NCBI RefSeq assembly: GCF_033807715.1
Contig: NC_084599.1
Span: 32,774,160-32,838,159, forward strand
Reading direction: 5' to 3'
DNA from: Cololabis saira
Lineage: Eukaryota > Chordata > Actinopteri > Beloniformes > Belonidae
Length of the DNA stretch: 64,000 nt
This document shows, piece after piece, positions 38,641 through 50,225 of this stretch. The position numbers and the translations under genes were made by a program. Under the pieces are notes generated by a model. It ran no database searches. It saw only the letters and a list, made by a program, of their open reading frames with translations, and was not told where the DNA came from. Within the stretch, counting starts at the first letter, position 1. The number at the start of each line of letters is the position of its first letter.

Positions 38641-40773
38641 AGCTCAATTTGTTCAGTCTTATTCATATGGTACTGTCATGAAATGTAACTCTGGGCTTTG
38701 GTGTCTGGGATGTAGCCATGTAGTTCAGCTTAGCTCTGTCTGTTCTTTCATTTTTCTGAGCATTGCACGATTTGACCTTTTGGTAAACTTGCTTAGATGT
38801 CCACTCCTGGGAAGATTGGCAAGTGCCTCTAATGTTTTCGACCTGTCAATAATCTCTCTCATTGTCTCTCTCATCTCTCCCAAACTGCCTCAACGCCTCC
38901 AAGTTGATGGGCATCAACAATTGTGCCTCTGAGACGATTGCCCTTTGGCATTCTGTAAACACACACAATGAACCAAAATATCTGTTAGAAGTGGTCCCAC
39001 TAGCCGAGGATCATATATCCTTACAGCGTGTACCTGTGCTTAAAAGTTTGAGAGCAATGCTGTCGGCATTCCACCACATATCGCAGACAACACAGAGAGG
39101 AGATCAAATATGAGTAAAAATAGATTGAGCGGGATGTCACATCATTAAGCTTTAATTCTGGAGTTGATCTTACATTGGCGTAGGGTCGGGATTGGGTTTG
39201 GGAGAGAGCATGCTGCCTGGATCAGTGCCCTGGATCAGCTCTAAAGCTCATCAGTCGTCTATCAGCATGCAAAAGATGAGAGCAAGTCTTTAGTCCTCGA
39301 CCCTGAGAAAAACATGTGGGGGAATTGAGAGTTAGCTGATTAGACTGGAAATGAGCAATACATGCAATACAAGTGGTGATACATGACTATACAGCAAAAG
39401 TACAGCTTTATGCTTTAAGAGTGAATTCAAACACTTTTTTGATATTTCACTCCAACCCAGACTCCATCTGATGGCTGTGAGTGGCGCCAAACCCCTAAAC
39501 ACTGATCACACTTAGTCTGTTTTTCACTGTGGCTGTCTCACATGATTCATTTTGTTCTCAATTCTTTCCCTCTTTTGTGCCATTTCTCTCAGACTGTCTC
39601 CTTCTGATTGTCTGCCCTCCCATTTCTCTCTTTAATCTCTGCTCTTTTCAGTTCTATGTCATTGGCAAATGTGCCAAGGTTGTCCATGGAAACCCAATGT
39701 CATCTGCTCAGCCAGCATCTCAGAAGTCCTTTAATCAATGCACAGCAGGTGGTTCAAGTGGCAGAATTGAGGACCCAGTCTTTTTTTGCATGTCTGGACC
39801 CCCTACCCCATTTTGCTAATTTGCCAGCATACCTTCAGTGTCAGCCCACTCTTTTACCTCACCTCTTCTTACGCGTCTCCTCTCTCCTCATCACCGCACC
39901 GGAAGGCATATTTGTTCTGCTCCAGTTCTGCACTTTTTCATCGTTAGAATTTGCAAACTTACAGCAAGTGGCATCAAATATTATCGGACTCGGACTATAT
40001 GCTGAAGGAAAGAAAAGCAGCAGACCAGCAACAGGACCACGAGGAAAATACCAAAACCCCACACATGGTAGTATGGATCTGGAACTGTATCTGGGCCACG
40101 TCTCTGTTAAAGCAGCTTTATTTGGCTTGGTTTAGGCCAGCTGAGGCCAAAACAAAGTGTGGCAGGGATAGATTAACTGCCACACTATCATCCTCATAGC
40201 TGAGCACTGCATGTGGAAATTTGTATTTTCAGTGATTTCTCGCTTTAATTGATAATTTGGTTTTGATTATTTTTATTTTTCTGTGAGTTAATTACATGGT
40301 GAAGATGAACTAACTAAAATCTAAATAGATATTTATGTAGATTATTTTAAAAGGTCAAATTAAGCTGGCCCTTTGGGCTTCATGCATTTAGTTTCACTTA
40401 TCCTTTGTTCCCTAATTTAGCATCATTTTCACAAAGTTTTAATATTTTTGGCATCACACAAAGTCAGTTTTTTTTCTTCTTCTCTGTGTTTCCTGAAGAA
40501 TCTATTCAGAACTTTGTATGGCATTTAAAACCTCCTCAACCGGTGTTTTATCACACTTTGCAACACAAAGTAATATGTTTCAAAATGTTTTTCTTTATTT
40601 TTGAAATGAGGTAATGTTTATCTGTAATCCTTTCTTGTGGTTGTGTTTTACTTTGTATCATCTGCCACTACCCATCCAGTCCTCCCCTGAGCTCTTGAAT
40701 AACATGTCGCCTAATCAGGTGATTCTTTTAAAAGTTAACCATTAAAAATAAAATCAAATGACCACTAAAGTGC
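38641..40773. other. Unassigned non-coding sequence
   Basis: The longest frame (39608-40135, plus, 175 codons) has no recognisable domain. Its residue mix (rich in leucine, serine, phenylalanine) fits chance translation of T/C-rich DNA. I do not call it a gene. Confidence 0.35.
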
Positions 40774-40778
40774 CATGC

Positions 40779-41163
40779 TGTCACGGTTTTGAGTTTGTCC
40801 GGTTTTATTTTTTTCACAGTTTTGGTATTTAGGTTCCTGTTGTATTTTGAAACCCCATGTCCTTGTGTTTAAGTTTTGTCTTGACTTCCCTTGTTCCCAT
40901 CTGCCCTGATCGTCTGCACCTGTGTCTCGTCAAGCCTTCTGTGTATATCTTGTCTTATCTTTCCCTTGCTCCCTGTTGGTCTGTACTGTTTCCAAACTCC
41001 ATGTGTTAGGTTTTTTGTCTTTCTCAAGTTTAAACTCTGTTTTTTGGTAACTCCTGCTCAGCAGTGGTTTTGGTTTGTTCGAAATTAATAGATTACGCTT
41101 GTTTGGAACTCCTGCCTCCTTGTCTCTCCTGCATCTGGGTCCTCCTCAGCCCTCAACGTGACA
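40779..41163 (+). mobile_element. Solo LTR (385 bp) with 5-bp target duplication
   Basis: It starts TGTCACGG and ends CGTGACA, flanked by CATGC on both sides (40774-40778 and 41164-41168). The 3' portion (CTCCTGCATCTGGGTCCTCC) resembles that of the LTR at 6944-7379 and fixes the orientation. No internal retroelement region is present. Confidence 0.78.
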
Positions 41164-41311
41164 CATGCGCTGTATGATGACACAGAACAATTAAAAAATG
41201 TTTTTCTCCCATCATCCAAATGTTGCAGATCATAAATACATGACCAAAAGTTTGGAAAGGAAACTTTAATTTGGTTTTTGTTCTATTGAAAGAAACGATT
41301 GAATAATATTA

Positions 41312-41445
41312 CATACATCTATTAATCTATTTTCCTATACCAGATTGATCCCGTTCAAGATAATGGGGGTGGGGGCCTTAGTGGGGTTCTGGAGTACATC
41401 CCAGTTGTCGATATCTGTTCTTATCTAACTGTGCGTGACACTACA
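41312..41445 (-). mobile_element. Decayed SINE 3' fragment
   Basis: A weak match, inverted, to the SINE 3' region (CTATTTTCCTATACCAGATT, TGGAGTACATCCCAG). Boundaries are unclear. Confidence 0.35.
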
Positions 41446-41469
41446 TAGTAATTGAGTCATCTTGTATAT

Positions 41470-41687
41470 CAGTGTTTCCCAACCCTGGTCCTCGGGGCAC
41501 ACTGTCCTTTTAGATGTTTCCCTTCATCATCACACCTGATTCTAATTAATGGTCCTAATTAGCTTGTCATCAAGGTCTGCACAATTCTGTTGATGACACA
41601 GTCACTTGTATCACAGTGTGCTGAAGCAGGGTAACATCTAAAACATGCATGACAGTGTGCCTCGAGGACCAGTGTTGCGAAACAATG
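41470..41687. mobile_element. Palindromic hAT-type MITE
   Basis: The left end CAGTGTTTCCCAACCCTGGT then CCTCGGGGCACACTGTC is mirrored at the right (GACAGTGTGCCTCGAGGACC, then GTTGCGAAACAATG). AGATGTT/AACATCT follows further in. I recall this as one of the commonest hAT MITEs of fish. A clean 8-bp duplication is no longer visible. Confidence 0.75.
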
Positions 41688-41809
41688 TTATTGCATGTAC
41701 ATACAATAAAGTAGTGTGAAGAAGCAACATCTGAAGCAATGGAGGCCATCCAGAAATTACTAGAGCAAGAACGGTGCTTAAAAGACAGGATCAGTTTTAC
41801 AGCAGACCT

Positions 41810-41870
41810 GGGGCCTCATGTACACAGCGTGCGGCGCACAAAAAACGTGCGTACGCACTTTTTCTACGCT
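41810..41870 (+). repeat. Probable left terminus of a PIF/Harbinger element
   Basis: GGGGCCTCATGTACACAGCG, then TGCGTACGCAC, is of the type that ends fish PIF/Harbinger elements, and a Harbinger transposase follows on the same strand. The right terminus (inverted) was not found; unrelated repeats begin at about 43675. Confidence 0.55.
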
Positions 41871-42098
41871 CACGGTCGGATGTTCAAAAAGTGATTTGAA
41901 TGTGGAATGTTGCGGTCCTTCACACACACATCATGTCTGGCCTAGGCACGATGCAGTGAAGTCCAAAATATGAGGAAATGTGACATCAACAATAAGTTCA
42001 CGACCACACGTGAAGGACACGACAGTCACCAAATCACCAAATAAGTGAAAGATGAGTGGAATTGCAACAATTTCACAATTAACCACATGGTCTGAACA

Positions 42099-42104
42099 TA
42101 TAAA
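42099..42104 (+). promoter_or_regulatory. TATA box of the Harbinger transposase gene
   Basis: TATAAA lies 35 bp before the presumed ATG at 42139, placing transcription start within or just before the start codon region. Confidence 0.45.
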
Positions 42105-42138
42105 GGTCGGCGCAGGACAACGTAACCTGCAAACCACA

Positions 42139-43079
42139 ATGGCAGACCCTGGCCCTGTTGGAGGACATCAGTAATGGCAGGATCAGGAGGGGGCGAGTCT
42201 TCAGAGTCCACGCTCATTTACTGGCCCTCAATGATGACTCAATGATGACTGGCTGTTCAGCTGTTTCAGATTTCCAAGAGCCATGCTCTTGGAACTCTGT
42301 GCTGAGTTGTGTCCGACTTTGGAGAGGTGCACAGGGAGGAGCCATGCACTACCTGTTCCCCTACAAGTGCTCACTACACTTGGGTTCCAGGTACCACAAG
42401 TTCCCTTATGATGCAGCTGACCATCCAAACATCAAAAGGCAATTTGCAGCGATTGTCAGTTTTTCCTAATGTAATCGGCGTGATCGACTGCACACACATT
42501 GCAATAAAGTGCATGAATTTGCGTATGTTAATCGAAAGAATTTTCATTCGATCAACGTACAAATTATATGCGATGCACAAATGCGCTTTACAAATGTTGT
42601 TGCAAGGTGGCCTGGCTCGACTCACGACTCCTACATCCTCACCAACAGCATGGTGGGGATGAGGCTCCAAGCTGGCAGGGTGCAGGATGGATGGCTCCTT
42701 GGTAAGTTATCGTTTACAATGTTGACTGTAAAGCCACCTTACAGTTGATTAATGTGTTTATTGACAATAACCCGTCAGGTGACAGCGGCTATCCACTGAA
42801 GGGGTGGTTGTTGACCCCCATCACCAACCCCCAGACTGCCCGAGAGCACCTATACAACCACACTCATCACTAGAGCTGTTGTAGAGCGAGCGATCGGGCA
42901 GTTGAAATGTCGGTGACGCTGTCTGGATAGGACCGGGGGGGGATGCTACTGTACTGCCCCGACATGGTGTGTGGCATTGTCATGTCATGTGCCATCTTGC
43001 ACAATCTGGAGCCAGCAAACGAGCCAGAGCCAGCACCACTCCTTGTGCAGACCCATCCAGTTGCCATTCTGGTCTGACA
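42139..43079 (+). pseudogene. PIF/Harbinger transposase (HARBI1-like), broken
   Basis: The DDE transposase is recognised from ALLEDISNGRIRRGRVFR after a frameshift just past ATG 42139. Next come KFPYDAADHPNIKRQFAAI and NVIGVIDCTHIAIK with the first catalytic D, then EFAYVNRKNFHSINVQIICD. VVARWPGSTHDS holds the second D. An intron with donor GTAAGT and acceptor CAG (42702-42778, 77 bp) then rejoins LLG to [20 protein letters not shown]. After a stop and a frameshift, RAVVERAIGQLKC holds the catalytic E, followed by YCPDMVCGIVMSCAILHN near the C-terminus. All three catalytic residues and the intron survive, but the reading frame is lost several times. It pairs with the Myb/SANT-like gene on the other strand. 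Confidence 0.85.
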
Positions 43080-43153
43080 GTGTGTAGTTGACACACTATA
43101 AATTGAAAACTTAGTCGAGGTAAATTTTTTATTCCTCTTTAATGTTTGGTTAA

Positions 43154-43668
43154 TTAATTTACAAGTGTGTCAGTTATGTGTGTCAGGTTTTTGTTAATTT
43201 CAGTAATTGACTGAATGATCCTGTCCTGGGATTCCAGAACCGTCTGCGCCAACACGCGGCTGGTCGGCCGGACCTCAGGCACCGGTGGCGGGGGGTACTT
43301 CAGGTGGGAGGGATGGCAGCGTGACCCTGGAGGTTCCCGGTGTGGCATCATCAAAAATAAATGAAATTGTAACAATATCACTTCAGTCACTCCAGTCTAT
43401 TATTTCAATGCAAGCATAAATAATTTGCCCTTACTGTTCGCTATGCTACACTTGAACGAGTTAATTTACCTTTATGTGGATGCTCAATTAAGTCGGAGTC
43501 GCCCTCACCGGTAATATTCCGGTAAGGACGGTGTCACCCACAATTGAGCACATGCGCTCTTCAAACGCTGGTCCACCACCTCTCCTGGCCTCGCTTTACC
43601 AGTGTGCAGCGACTCTCCGCTTCACCTCCACCTTCATATCCAACCACTTCTTTTTTATTTCCAGAGTA
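43154..43668 (-). pseudogene. Harbinger accessory protein, Myb/SANT-like, broken
   Basis: Minus-strand reading gives KKWLDMKVEVKRRVAAHW (about 43650-43597), then after damage GGGPAFEERMCSIVGDTVLT and, one frame over, GEGDSDLIEHPHK (ending at 43470). This matches the end of the Myb/SANT-like DNA-binding protein that PIF/Harbinger elements carry beside the transposase. A donor GTAAAT at 43469 and an acceptor ending at 43327 suggest a 143-bp intron. The last exon then reads EVRPTSRVLAQTVLESQDRI, then IQSITEINKNLTHITDTLVN, a short helical tail, with the stop at 43154-43156. The N-terminal half is missing, cut off where another repeat begins at about 43675. Confidence 0.65.
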
Positions 43669-43674
43669 AGGTAA

Positions 43675-44512
43675 GGATAGTGGCTCTTGGATGCTCCTCT
43701 GTGAGTCACATGCATAAAGACTGCCTCTGCCTTGTTGCGAATGGTTCTGTACTGGTGGAAATGGCTGTGAATGGGATGAGGAACTCAAACTCCAGCATAG
43801 TTTTCTGGTTGGTCAGCTGCTGAAGAGTTGTCCTCTACAACTTTTCATAGCTGCACATACTCTCCTCTTTCAGTGTTTCTAGCGGGTGTCTCCATGCACT
43901 ACTCCAGCTCCTGCATGAGCTTTGCCGTCTTCCTGTTCTCCTCCTCAAGCTTCCGTTTTTAATTTTTGTCCATTATCCTGTTGGATCCCATGGGGCTTCT
44001 GTCTTCCACACCCCAGTCCAATGCGCAGACTGAGAAAATAAACCAGGACCTGGAAACCACGCTTCACTGCTTGATCAATCACAACCCTGCTTCCTGGTCT
44101 TAAGGTTTCTGGATCTAAGGACTGATTTTTGACCTGTTCAGGTTGTGGACTATCACCTGCCTGCCACTCCCACCTCATCAGTGCAACCAGATTCACCTGT
44201 GCTCCCTCACCAGATATATACCCACTCCTTCCATTAACTCTTTGTCTGATGGTCTTAGCTCCATGCAAAGCCTTCTAGGAGTTTTCTCTGGATTGTCTTG
44301 TTGGTCTCGACCCTGCCTGTTCCCGACTTCTCAGCCAGCTCATCGCATGTCTGGTTCCTGGTTGCTCGGATTCCCTGCCTGCAGGTTTCTGTATCTAAGA
44401 AGGACTGATTTTTGGCCTGTTCAGGTAGTGGACTTCCACGTTCAGCTTTGCCTTATTTTTGGTTTCGGCCTCGATCTGTGCTATTCTTGAGTTCAACCTC
44501 ATGCCCGTCACA
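43675..44512 (+). repeat. LTR-like repeat block 1
   Basis: The left end GGATAGTGGCTCTTGGATGC recurs at 44541. The right part (GTTTCTGTATCTAAG, GACTGATTTTTGGCCTGTTC, CTCGATCTGTGCTATTCTTG, then CCGTCACA) recurs at 45195-45350. Inside block 1 the 'GGTTTCTGGATCTAAGGACT' unit also occurs earlier, at about 44103. The end GTCACA and the TATATA-containing CCAGATATATACCC suggest an LTR, but the left terminus and target duplication were not resolved. Confidence 0.5.
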
Positions 44513-44540
44513 GTTCTGCAGTCATCTTGGTTTGTTTTTT

Positions 44541-45350
44541 GGATAGTGGCTCTTGGATGCTCCTGCGTGAGTCACTGCATAAAGCCTGCCTCTGCCTTGT
44601 TGTGACTGGTTATGTGTCAAAGGGGTGGTTCTTAAAGTTAGGGTAGTACAATAACCCAAGTCCCCAAGGTCTCCGTTCTTCGAGGGTGAGCAGTACTTAG
44701 TAACCCACATACACAAAGGGTGCAGCAACAAGCATTTATTGTGCAAAGACTGTTAACATAAAATCAAGGGTGGGGAAAATGTCTCTTAAAATGGCCAATC
44801 CTTTAAAAGCAAGGGTTAAAAACAAACAGTCAAAGTCAATCCGTTCAGGGGCTCACTGTCTTGTTCAAAGACTGTCCTCTAGTGCCCCTTCTTGAATCCG
44901 CAGCAGTCAGGCCCATGCCAACAGGAATCCCTCTGCTACACAGCTCCGGTCGACACTCTCTGACCCTGGAGCAAAGAAGAATAGCCAGCAATCTGCCCGC
45001 TTTTAGCTTTTAGGCAGAAGTTCCTACTTCTGCCATTAGCGTCAAAAGGCCTCCAATACACTGCTGCATTTGTTGTCTGGTCTGTCTGGGTCTGCTGGGG
45101 GCTCTCCAACAACTTGGGCTCCTGTGGGCCTCTGTCTGTCAGTCTCAACCCAGCCAGCACGTCGTTTGTCTGGTTGCTTGGATTCCCTGCCTAAAGGTTT
45201 CTGCATCTAAGGACTGATTTTTGGCCTGTTCAGGTTGTGGACTACCACGTTCAGCTTTGGCTTGTACCACCTTATTTTTAGCTAATAAATTGAACTGTTC
45301 TACTGGCCTCGACCTGTGCTATTCTTGATTTCAACCTCACGTCCATCACA
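44541..45350 (+). repeat. LTR-like repeat block 2
   Basis: It shares both ends with block 1 but has a different middle (about 44615-45140) that ties to no repeat in this window. AATAAA (about 45283-45288) lies some 65 bp before the final CATCACA, as in an LTR. The two blocks are 28 bp apart, in the same orientation. Confidence 0.5.
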
Positions 45351-46332
45351 GTATTGTGCGTGTTTGGTTTAAACATGACTCCTTCCTTTTTATTTAATGT
45401 TTGTTCACATTGAAATTGGATTTTTTTGTCCAAAATGCATACATTATTGTCCCTTATCCCCAAGAAACAAGGTTTAGACATATTGGATACAAAAAAGAGG
45501 TTAGATTGAGACAGTTTGGATACATAAGGAGAAGGGATGGTAAATACATTTGTAGAAGAGTACTGGTTGTGGGGAAACAGATGTAGTTAGAGTAAGATAG
45601 AAGTAGATGATCCACTAATTTGAAAAGCAAAAAGGAAGATGATAGGAAAAATCATTGTCCGTTTGAGAGGCATATACACACCCATGCCTTTAACTTATTG
45701 GCTGATGTCTAGATGTGTTTTCATACTGAGTCCACATGATGTCCAATATTGCCATATTACTAGCTCCGTGTTGAAGTCAATTGGATGGAGCTGTGTAGCT
45801 TGAAAGTTTACCCCTTTTTCCTCCAAACATAACGATCATGAACTAACTGTTCAATATTTGGCTTCACAGAGTACAATCCTCCTTCTTAATGTGCAGCTAA
45901 ACTAAATCCTGGCTTTTTCTAAAGTGGGTTTAAAGCAGGGGCTTTCTCCAAGCTGTGTGGCCTTTTTTAACTCATGCTATATGGAACATGTGTTTCAGTG
46001 GGTAATGTTGCTCTTTTTCTGATATCAGGCTACATCTTTACATGACCTTTTTGTTGTTCCAGGGTTAATTTGCAGCAACATTTTTTACCGAAAGCACCTT
46101 CGTAATGAGGAGTTCATGTTTGAAGGTTTACCAAAATACATCCACAGATGTTCCTCCAATCAACTCAAATTATGAGTTGCCAAGCTGCCAAGAAATTAAT
46201 TCTCTCCATTATTTTTACTTTTTACAAAAAAAAGGGCTGTTTCAAAAACTATAATACCAGATGCTCAACAACAGTTTTGTGTCCAATATTTATCTATCAA
46301 AAACAAATCTTAGATTGAAAGAAGCTAAAATC
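45351..46332. other. Unassigned AT-rich sequence
   Basis: Nothing recognised. Confidence 0.4.
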
Positions 46333-46650
46333 GGTCCATTAATCCTGCCGTCTCTAGTACCTGTGTCATCTTGTTCATGGTCGCGGATGGGGCTCAGAAA
46401 TTCCAGCTACCCTTGGCCGAGAGCCGGGGTACTCCCTGGAGAAATTGCCAGTCCATCACACAAACAACCATGCAGACTTACAGTCGCTTTTACGGTCGAT
46501 TTAAAATCACCAATCAATGTACCATTCATGTTTTTTAGCTGGTACTCTGGAGTACAGGAGAAAAACAACTCAGGCCTGCGTACAACACAGGAAACTCCAT
46601 GCACAAAAAGCCCCAGCAAGGAGCGAACCAAAAACCTTGCAGTAATACAA
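46333..46650 (-). mobile_element. Decayed SINE copy
   Basis: Read on the minus strand it shows eroded versions of the SINE blocks: GTGTTGTACGCAGGCCTGAG in place of the central block, CATGAATGGTACATTGATTG, and GGACTGGCAATTTCTCCAGG near the 3' end. It is older than the copy at 34224-34578. Confidence 0.5.
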
Positions 46651-46922
46651 CAGTACTAACCCTAGAAAATGTTTCCACGTTGATTAAAAGTCTCTCCATC
46701 TTGTTCTCTGCCTCCCTCGCTGTGTCACACACCGTTGCCTGTGTACCAGGGAGCCCCAAACTGAAGACAAAGCAGCTGTCAAGTGGGATTTAGCAGCAAC
46801 TTGAGCAGCGTTGGATGGAACAGAGTATGGCATCATTTGGCAGTACTGCCTCTGTTGTATGAACAGGAGGGTTATAAAAGGAGTTGAAGGAGGACAAGGA
46901 GAACTGAGACGTGTGGGGACAT

Positions 46923-46926
<4 letters not shown>

Positions 46927-46993
<67 letters not shown>

Positions 46994-47027
46994 GCGTGTG
47001 CGTGTGCGTGTGCGTGTGCGTGTGCGT

Positions 47028-47065
<38 letters not shown>
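46927..47065. repeat. Compound (TG)n-(TGTGCG)n-(TG)n microsatellite
   Basis: Outer TG arrays flank about nine hexamer units TGTGCG (46984-47040). The hexamer block probably arose from one T-to-C change inside the array that was then amplified. Frames on both strands come only from the repeat. Confidence 0.97.
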
Positions 47066-47070
<5 letters not shown>

Positions 47071-47799
47071 AATAAACAAGAGGGGAAATGAAGGCAAGAG
47101 TAAAGGGGAAACTATTCTTGTTCCAGCGGGGCATGATTCTTGTCTGTCCGACCTCGTGCGAAGACGAGGCCCGCTCAGTCAATGCCATCACAGTTGTCTA
47201 ATCAAAGTCATTACTGAGATTAGGAGATGGAGACGGGAGAGAAAGACACCAATAACATTCTAGGTTGTACACAATATAAACAATGTCACCTTTGTCAAAA
47301 ATTGTTCACAAAAAAAAATTGGTTCACACAATGAAGAAACTGGTAAAGAATTACCCTGGAAAGGTAATTAAGAGTAATATCTCAGACACGTCGAAGAAAT
47401 AAATGACACTGGATATATATGTAACTTTCTCTGTTTACTTATTCATTTTGTTTGTCATGCTTCCCTGTTCTGCTCCTCCATCATGCATCCCCTGTGGTGT
47501 TTGAATTAATTTCTAGATTTTTCTTTCTGCGGTATTCTGCTGCGGTAGCACTTTCGTTGCAAATAAGGGACTTTATAATTATTTATGCATCTCTGGTGTC
47601 CTGCATTCGGCTCCTCTCCTTCTGTATCCTAACACAGATGCTGGTGGACCTCTCTTTCCCAACTATTGCACACAACTATATATGTCAAGAACTTATTAAA
47701 AAGGGAAACACCAGTACTAATATATTCATATCAAGTGTTTCTGATTCATGCAAGACAATAAGTTGCTGTAAAAGGGCCTCATAACATGTATTTCTGTTG
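47066..47799. other. Unassigned sequence
   Basis: Nothing recognised. Confidence 0.4.
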
Positions 47800-47893
47800 T
47801 TCATGGTTGGATGCATTCATATCATGTATTTATACAAGTATACCGTTTTGCTGAAATGTGCTACATAAATAAACTTGCCTTGCCTTGCCTTTT
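47800..47893 (+). mobile_element. LINE 3' end with (CTTGC)n tail
   Basis: GAAATGTGCTACATAAATAA, then ACTTGCCTTGCCTTGCCTT, has the AATAAA-like end and pentanucleotide tail of a target-primed LINE insertion. The 5' extent is unknown. Confidence 0.55.
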
Positions 47894-48129
47894 ACTGCAA
47901 TCACCAAGGTATTTGCACATCCTGCAAAGTGTACATTAAACAGGGACATTCTAGCAGCAGACACTGCCTAATTTAATTATTTTAATCTCTTATGTATGTT
48001 ATTTTATTTAAAAGTATATTTAACTTGCTTTATTTGTTTTCATCATTCCATCAGTATACTATGTTAAAACTGATTCTTCCTTTACGTGGTACTACCATGC
48101 TCAGTTTGTTCAAGCACAAGCTGCGTACG
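47894..48129. other. Unassigned sequence
   Basis: Nothing recognised. Confidence 0.35.
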
Positions 48130-48431
48130 TCACTGTTTTTCCTCTCCTGTTTTACACTATTCTCGGCTTTTCCTCATTGCCTGCTGTTACTTTTCGTCAA
48201 CCTTGCTTTTCAAGCCAGGCCAACTGTCCCTGTGTGACTTTCTGCTCTGCTCATCCATTCAGCTGCTCTTCCACTATAGCCTGCACTCTCCCCAATCGCT
48301 CATTCTGCGACCATCATCAGCCCTCGACCTTTGCCATTTCCTCCTTCCACTTCCATTTATATTATTCTGCAATAAATCTTGTTTAACAGAGTCTGCCTAC
48401 CACTGGGCCCAGTTCCCCTCTGGTCATAACA
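48130..48431 (+). repeat. LTR-like 3' end
   Basis: AATAAA (48371-48376) is followed about 55 bp later by GGTCATAACA, and the T/C-rich upstream sequence is like that of fish LTRs. The matching TGTTATGACC start and a target duplication were not found. Confidence 0.35.
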
Positions 48432-48499
48432 GTTTCTTTCTTCAGTTTCTGCTGAAAATTCTGCTCCACTTACGAGCATCATAGGAATGCAGAGGTGCA

Positions 48500-48554
48500 G
48501 GATGGATGGATGGATGGATGGATGGATGGATGGATGGATGGATGGATGGATGGA
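48500..48554. repeat. (GGAT)n microsatellite
   Basis: About 13 uninterrupted units. No SINE body was seen beside it. Confidence 0.95.
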
Positions 48555-48992
48555 AGGTAGCAAAAGTAGAACGAGTGGCAGCCCATGTTTCTGAAATATT
48601 TCATACAGGCTGTAACCCACATGAAAGTCCAAGCCAGCAAATCCAGGTATTGATTAGTTGGAATTGAGCTCACAAATATTGACGGATGTGAAATGTTCCA
48701 TGATACAGGCAGTGTATACTCATGACAGAGTGACTGAACATAAGAAGTTGCTTTAATTATCCATAAAAATAAGATAAAATCACTAAGTTGAATTGTCACA
48801 TTGATTATCAACAATATTTCTTCTCGATTTTAATTTGAACTACCTTTGGAAAAGTGTGTGTTTTCTTTAATAGTTGTATGAAGCCCTAAATGGAGGAGGA
48901 ATATTCACTGGTAAAATTTCTCTGTACCATCCAAGTACGTAGGTTTGCTTTTTTATCTTTTTGTCTTAACATTGTTGAGGATATAACCTACC
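48555..48992. other. Unassigned sequence
   Basis: Nothing recognised. Confidence 0.4.
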
Positions 48993-49331
48993 TTAAAGGA
49001 GCATGAGGCTCCTTTTAAGAAATGAGACTCTATAGCGCCACCCCTCACCACGACGGCCGTCGGGGGTACTGCAGCCAAAAGCGAAGCCGGCACGGGAGAA
49101 CGGGGAGAACGCGCATGCAGCGTCATTTGACGTCACATCCGCAAGAACAGCGCGGGAAACTCGGCCCCAGCACTGCAGCACATTTTGCAGCACACAGCCT
49201 GTTCAAGGCAACAGAGAGATACGCTAGAGGGCTCATTCGTTTTGGTTTGGAACGCTTCATCTGACCTTATTACTAGAAAACTTAAAACGTTTATGAATAT
49301 TTTTCATAAATCCTGCCTCAAGCTCCTTTAA
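48993..49331. mobile_element. TTAA-flanked MITE, copy 2 (inverse of copy 1)
   Basis: It has the same termini as 3054-3396 (AGGAGCATGAGGC and its inverse, here GCCTCAAGCTCCT) with TTAA at each edge (48993-48996 and 49328-49331). The interior is also shared, read in the opposite direction (GACGGCCGTCGGGGGTACTG; AACGGGGAGAACGCGCATGC). Confidence 0.85.
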
Positions 49332-49354
49332 ATTAAGGGCAACATTCCAACTTC

Positions 49355-49530
49355 TGGGTTGAATCCAATGCATGATATGGAAAGTTGCAGTTCCTCTACT
49401 GACCACTAGGGGTTGGGTCTAAAAGTGATTACTCTCAGTCGTCCCGCTTGTTAAAATGTCCAATTTTGCAGTAAGAATAAATATATTTACAGCCTTGTTG
49501 CTGTCATGGCACGTCATTTCAGTACCCTTT
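49355..49530. repeat. Interspersed repeat fragment (ACTGACCACTAGGGG type)
   Basis: CTACTGACCACTAGGGGTTG, then TTGTTAAAATGTCCAATTTT and AGTAAGAATAAATATATTTA. I recall this as a recurring fish repeat; the class is not assigned. Confidence 0.35.
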
Positions 49531-50225
49531 CAAATGGTCCCTTGATTAGAATTAGAGTCCCTTGATCGTCAAAATCAAGAAGTAATCATCAAAGTTCCCC
49601 TAGCCTAGCCTTCCGCCCCACTGCTGTCTGAGCTGCTGCATTGGTTCGTTGTTTCTGTCACCTGTCGGAACTACACAATTGATACATGATCCATATGAAG
49701 AGTTAGGAAAAAACAATCTAGCGGCCTATTATCATTACTGTGGACTCATTAGTCAATGAGAAACCAATTTTTTTCAAACGACTCACACTTTCATTACTAA
49801 AATACCCCGTCCTTTCTTCAGTTGTCGTTTCATGGACTGAGTGGCAGACTCAGACTCATATGTAACCGATTAGCTGTAGGGCTAGCTACAGTAGAGCCAG
49901 CCTGTCTGCTGGAAAAGGCTAAGCCATTCACTTCAGTGTTATCTGCTTTGGAGGTGACACTGGACAAGTAAAAACTGGATTATAACTCTGAGCGTAACTG
50001 TTTTTTGTGGTGGACAGTTGTTTTTTTTTTGTTTGTTTGTTTGTTTGTTTTTTTTCCTCTTTGACCAAGATTATTGGTAAGGACAACTCAGATGACACTG
50101 GATGTTGGCAGAGAGACATTCCTACGTCGATAACCAATTCATGCTTTTGTGAGCATCAAAGAAATAATCAGTGAATTAGCAGCAGGGATGTAACATGTTT
50201 GTTTTGGTGAAAACAACCTCTTAGG
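49531..50225. other. Unassigned sequence with (GTTT)n
   Basis: A short (GTTT)n run lies at 50031-50055. Nothing else was recognised. Confidence 0.4.

Noticed and set aside
39608..40135. 175-codon plus-strand frame
   Set aside because: No known domain or clear composition signal, and the region is T/C-rich; a chance frame is more likely. Conservation in other fish would change this view.
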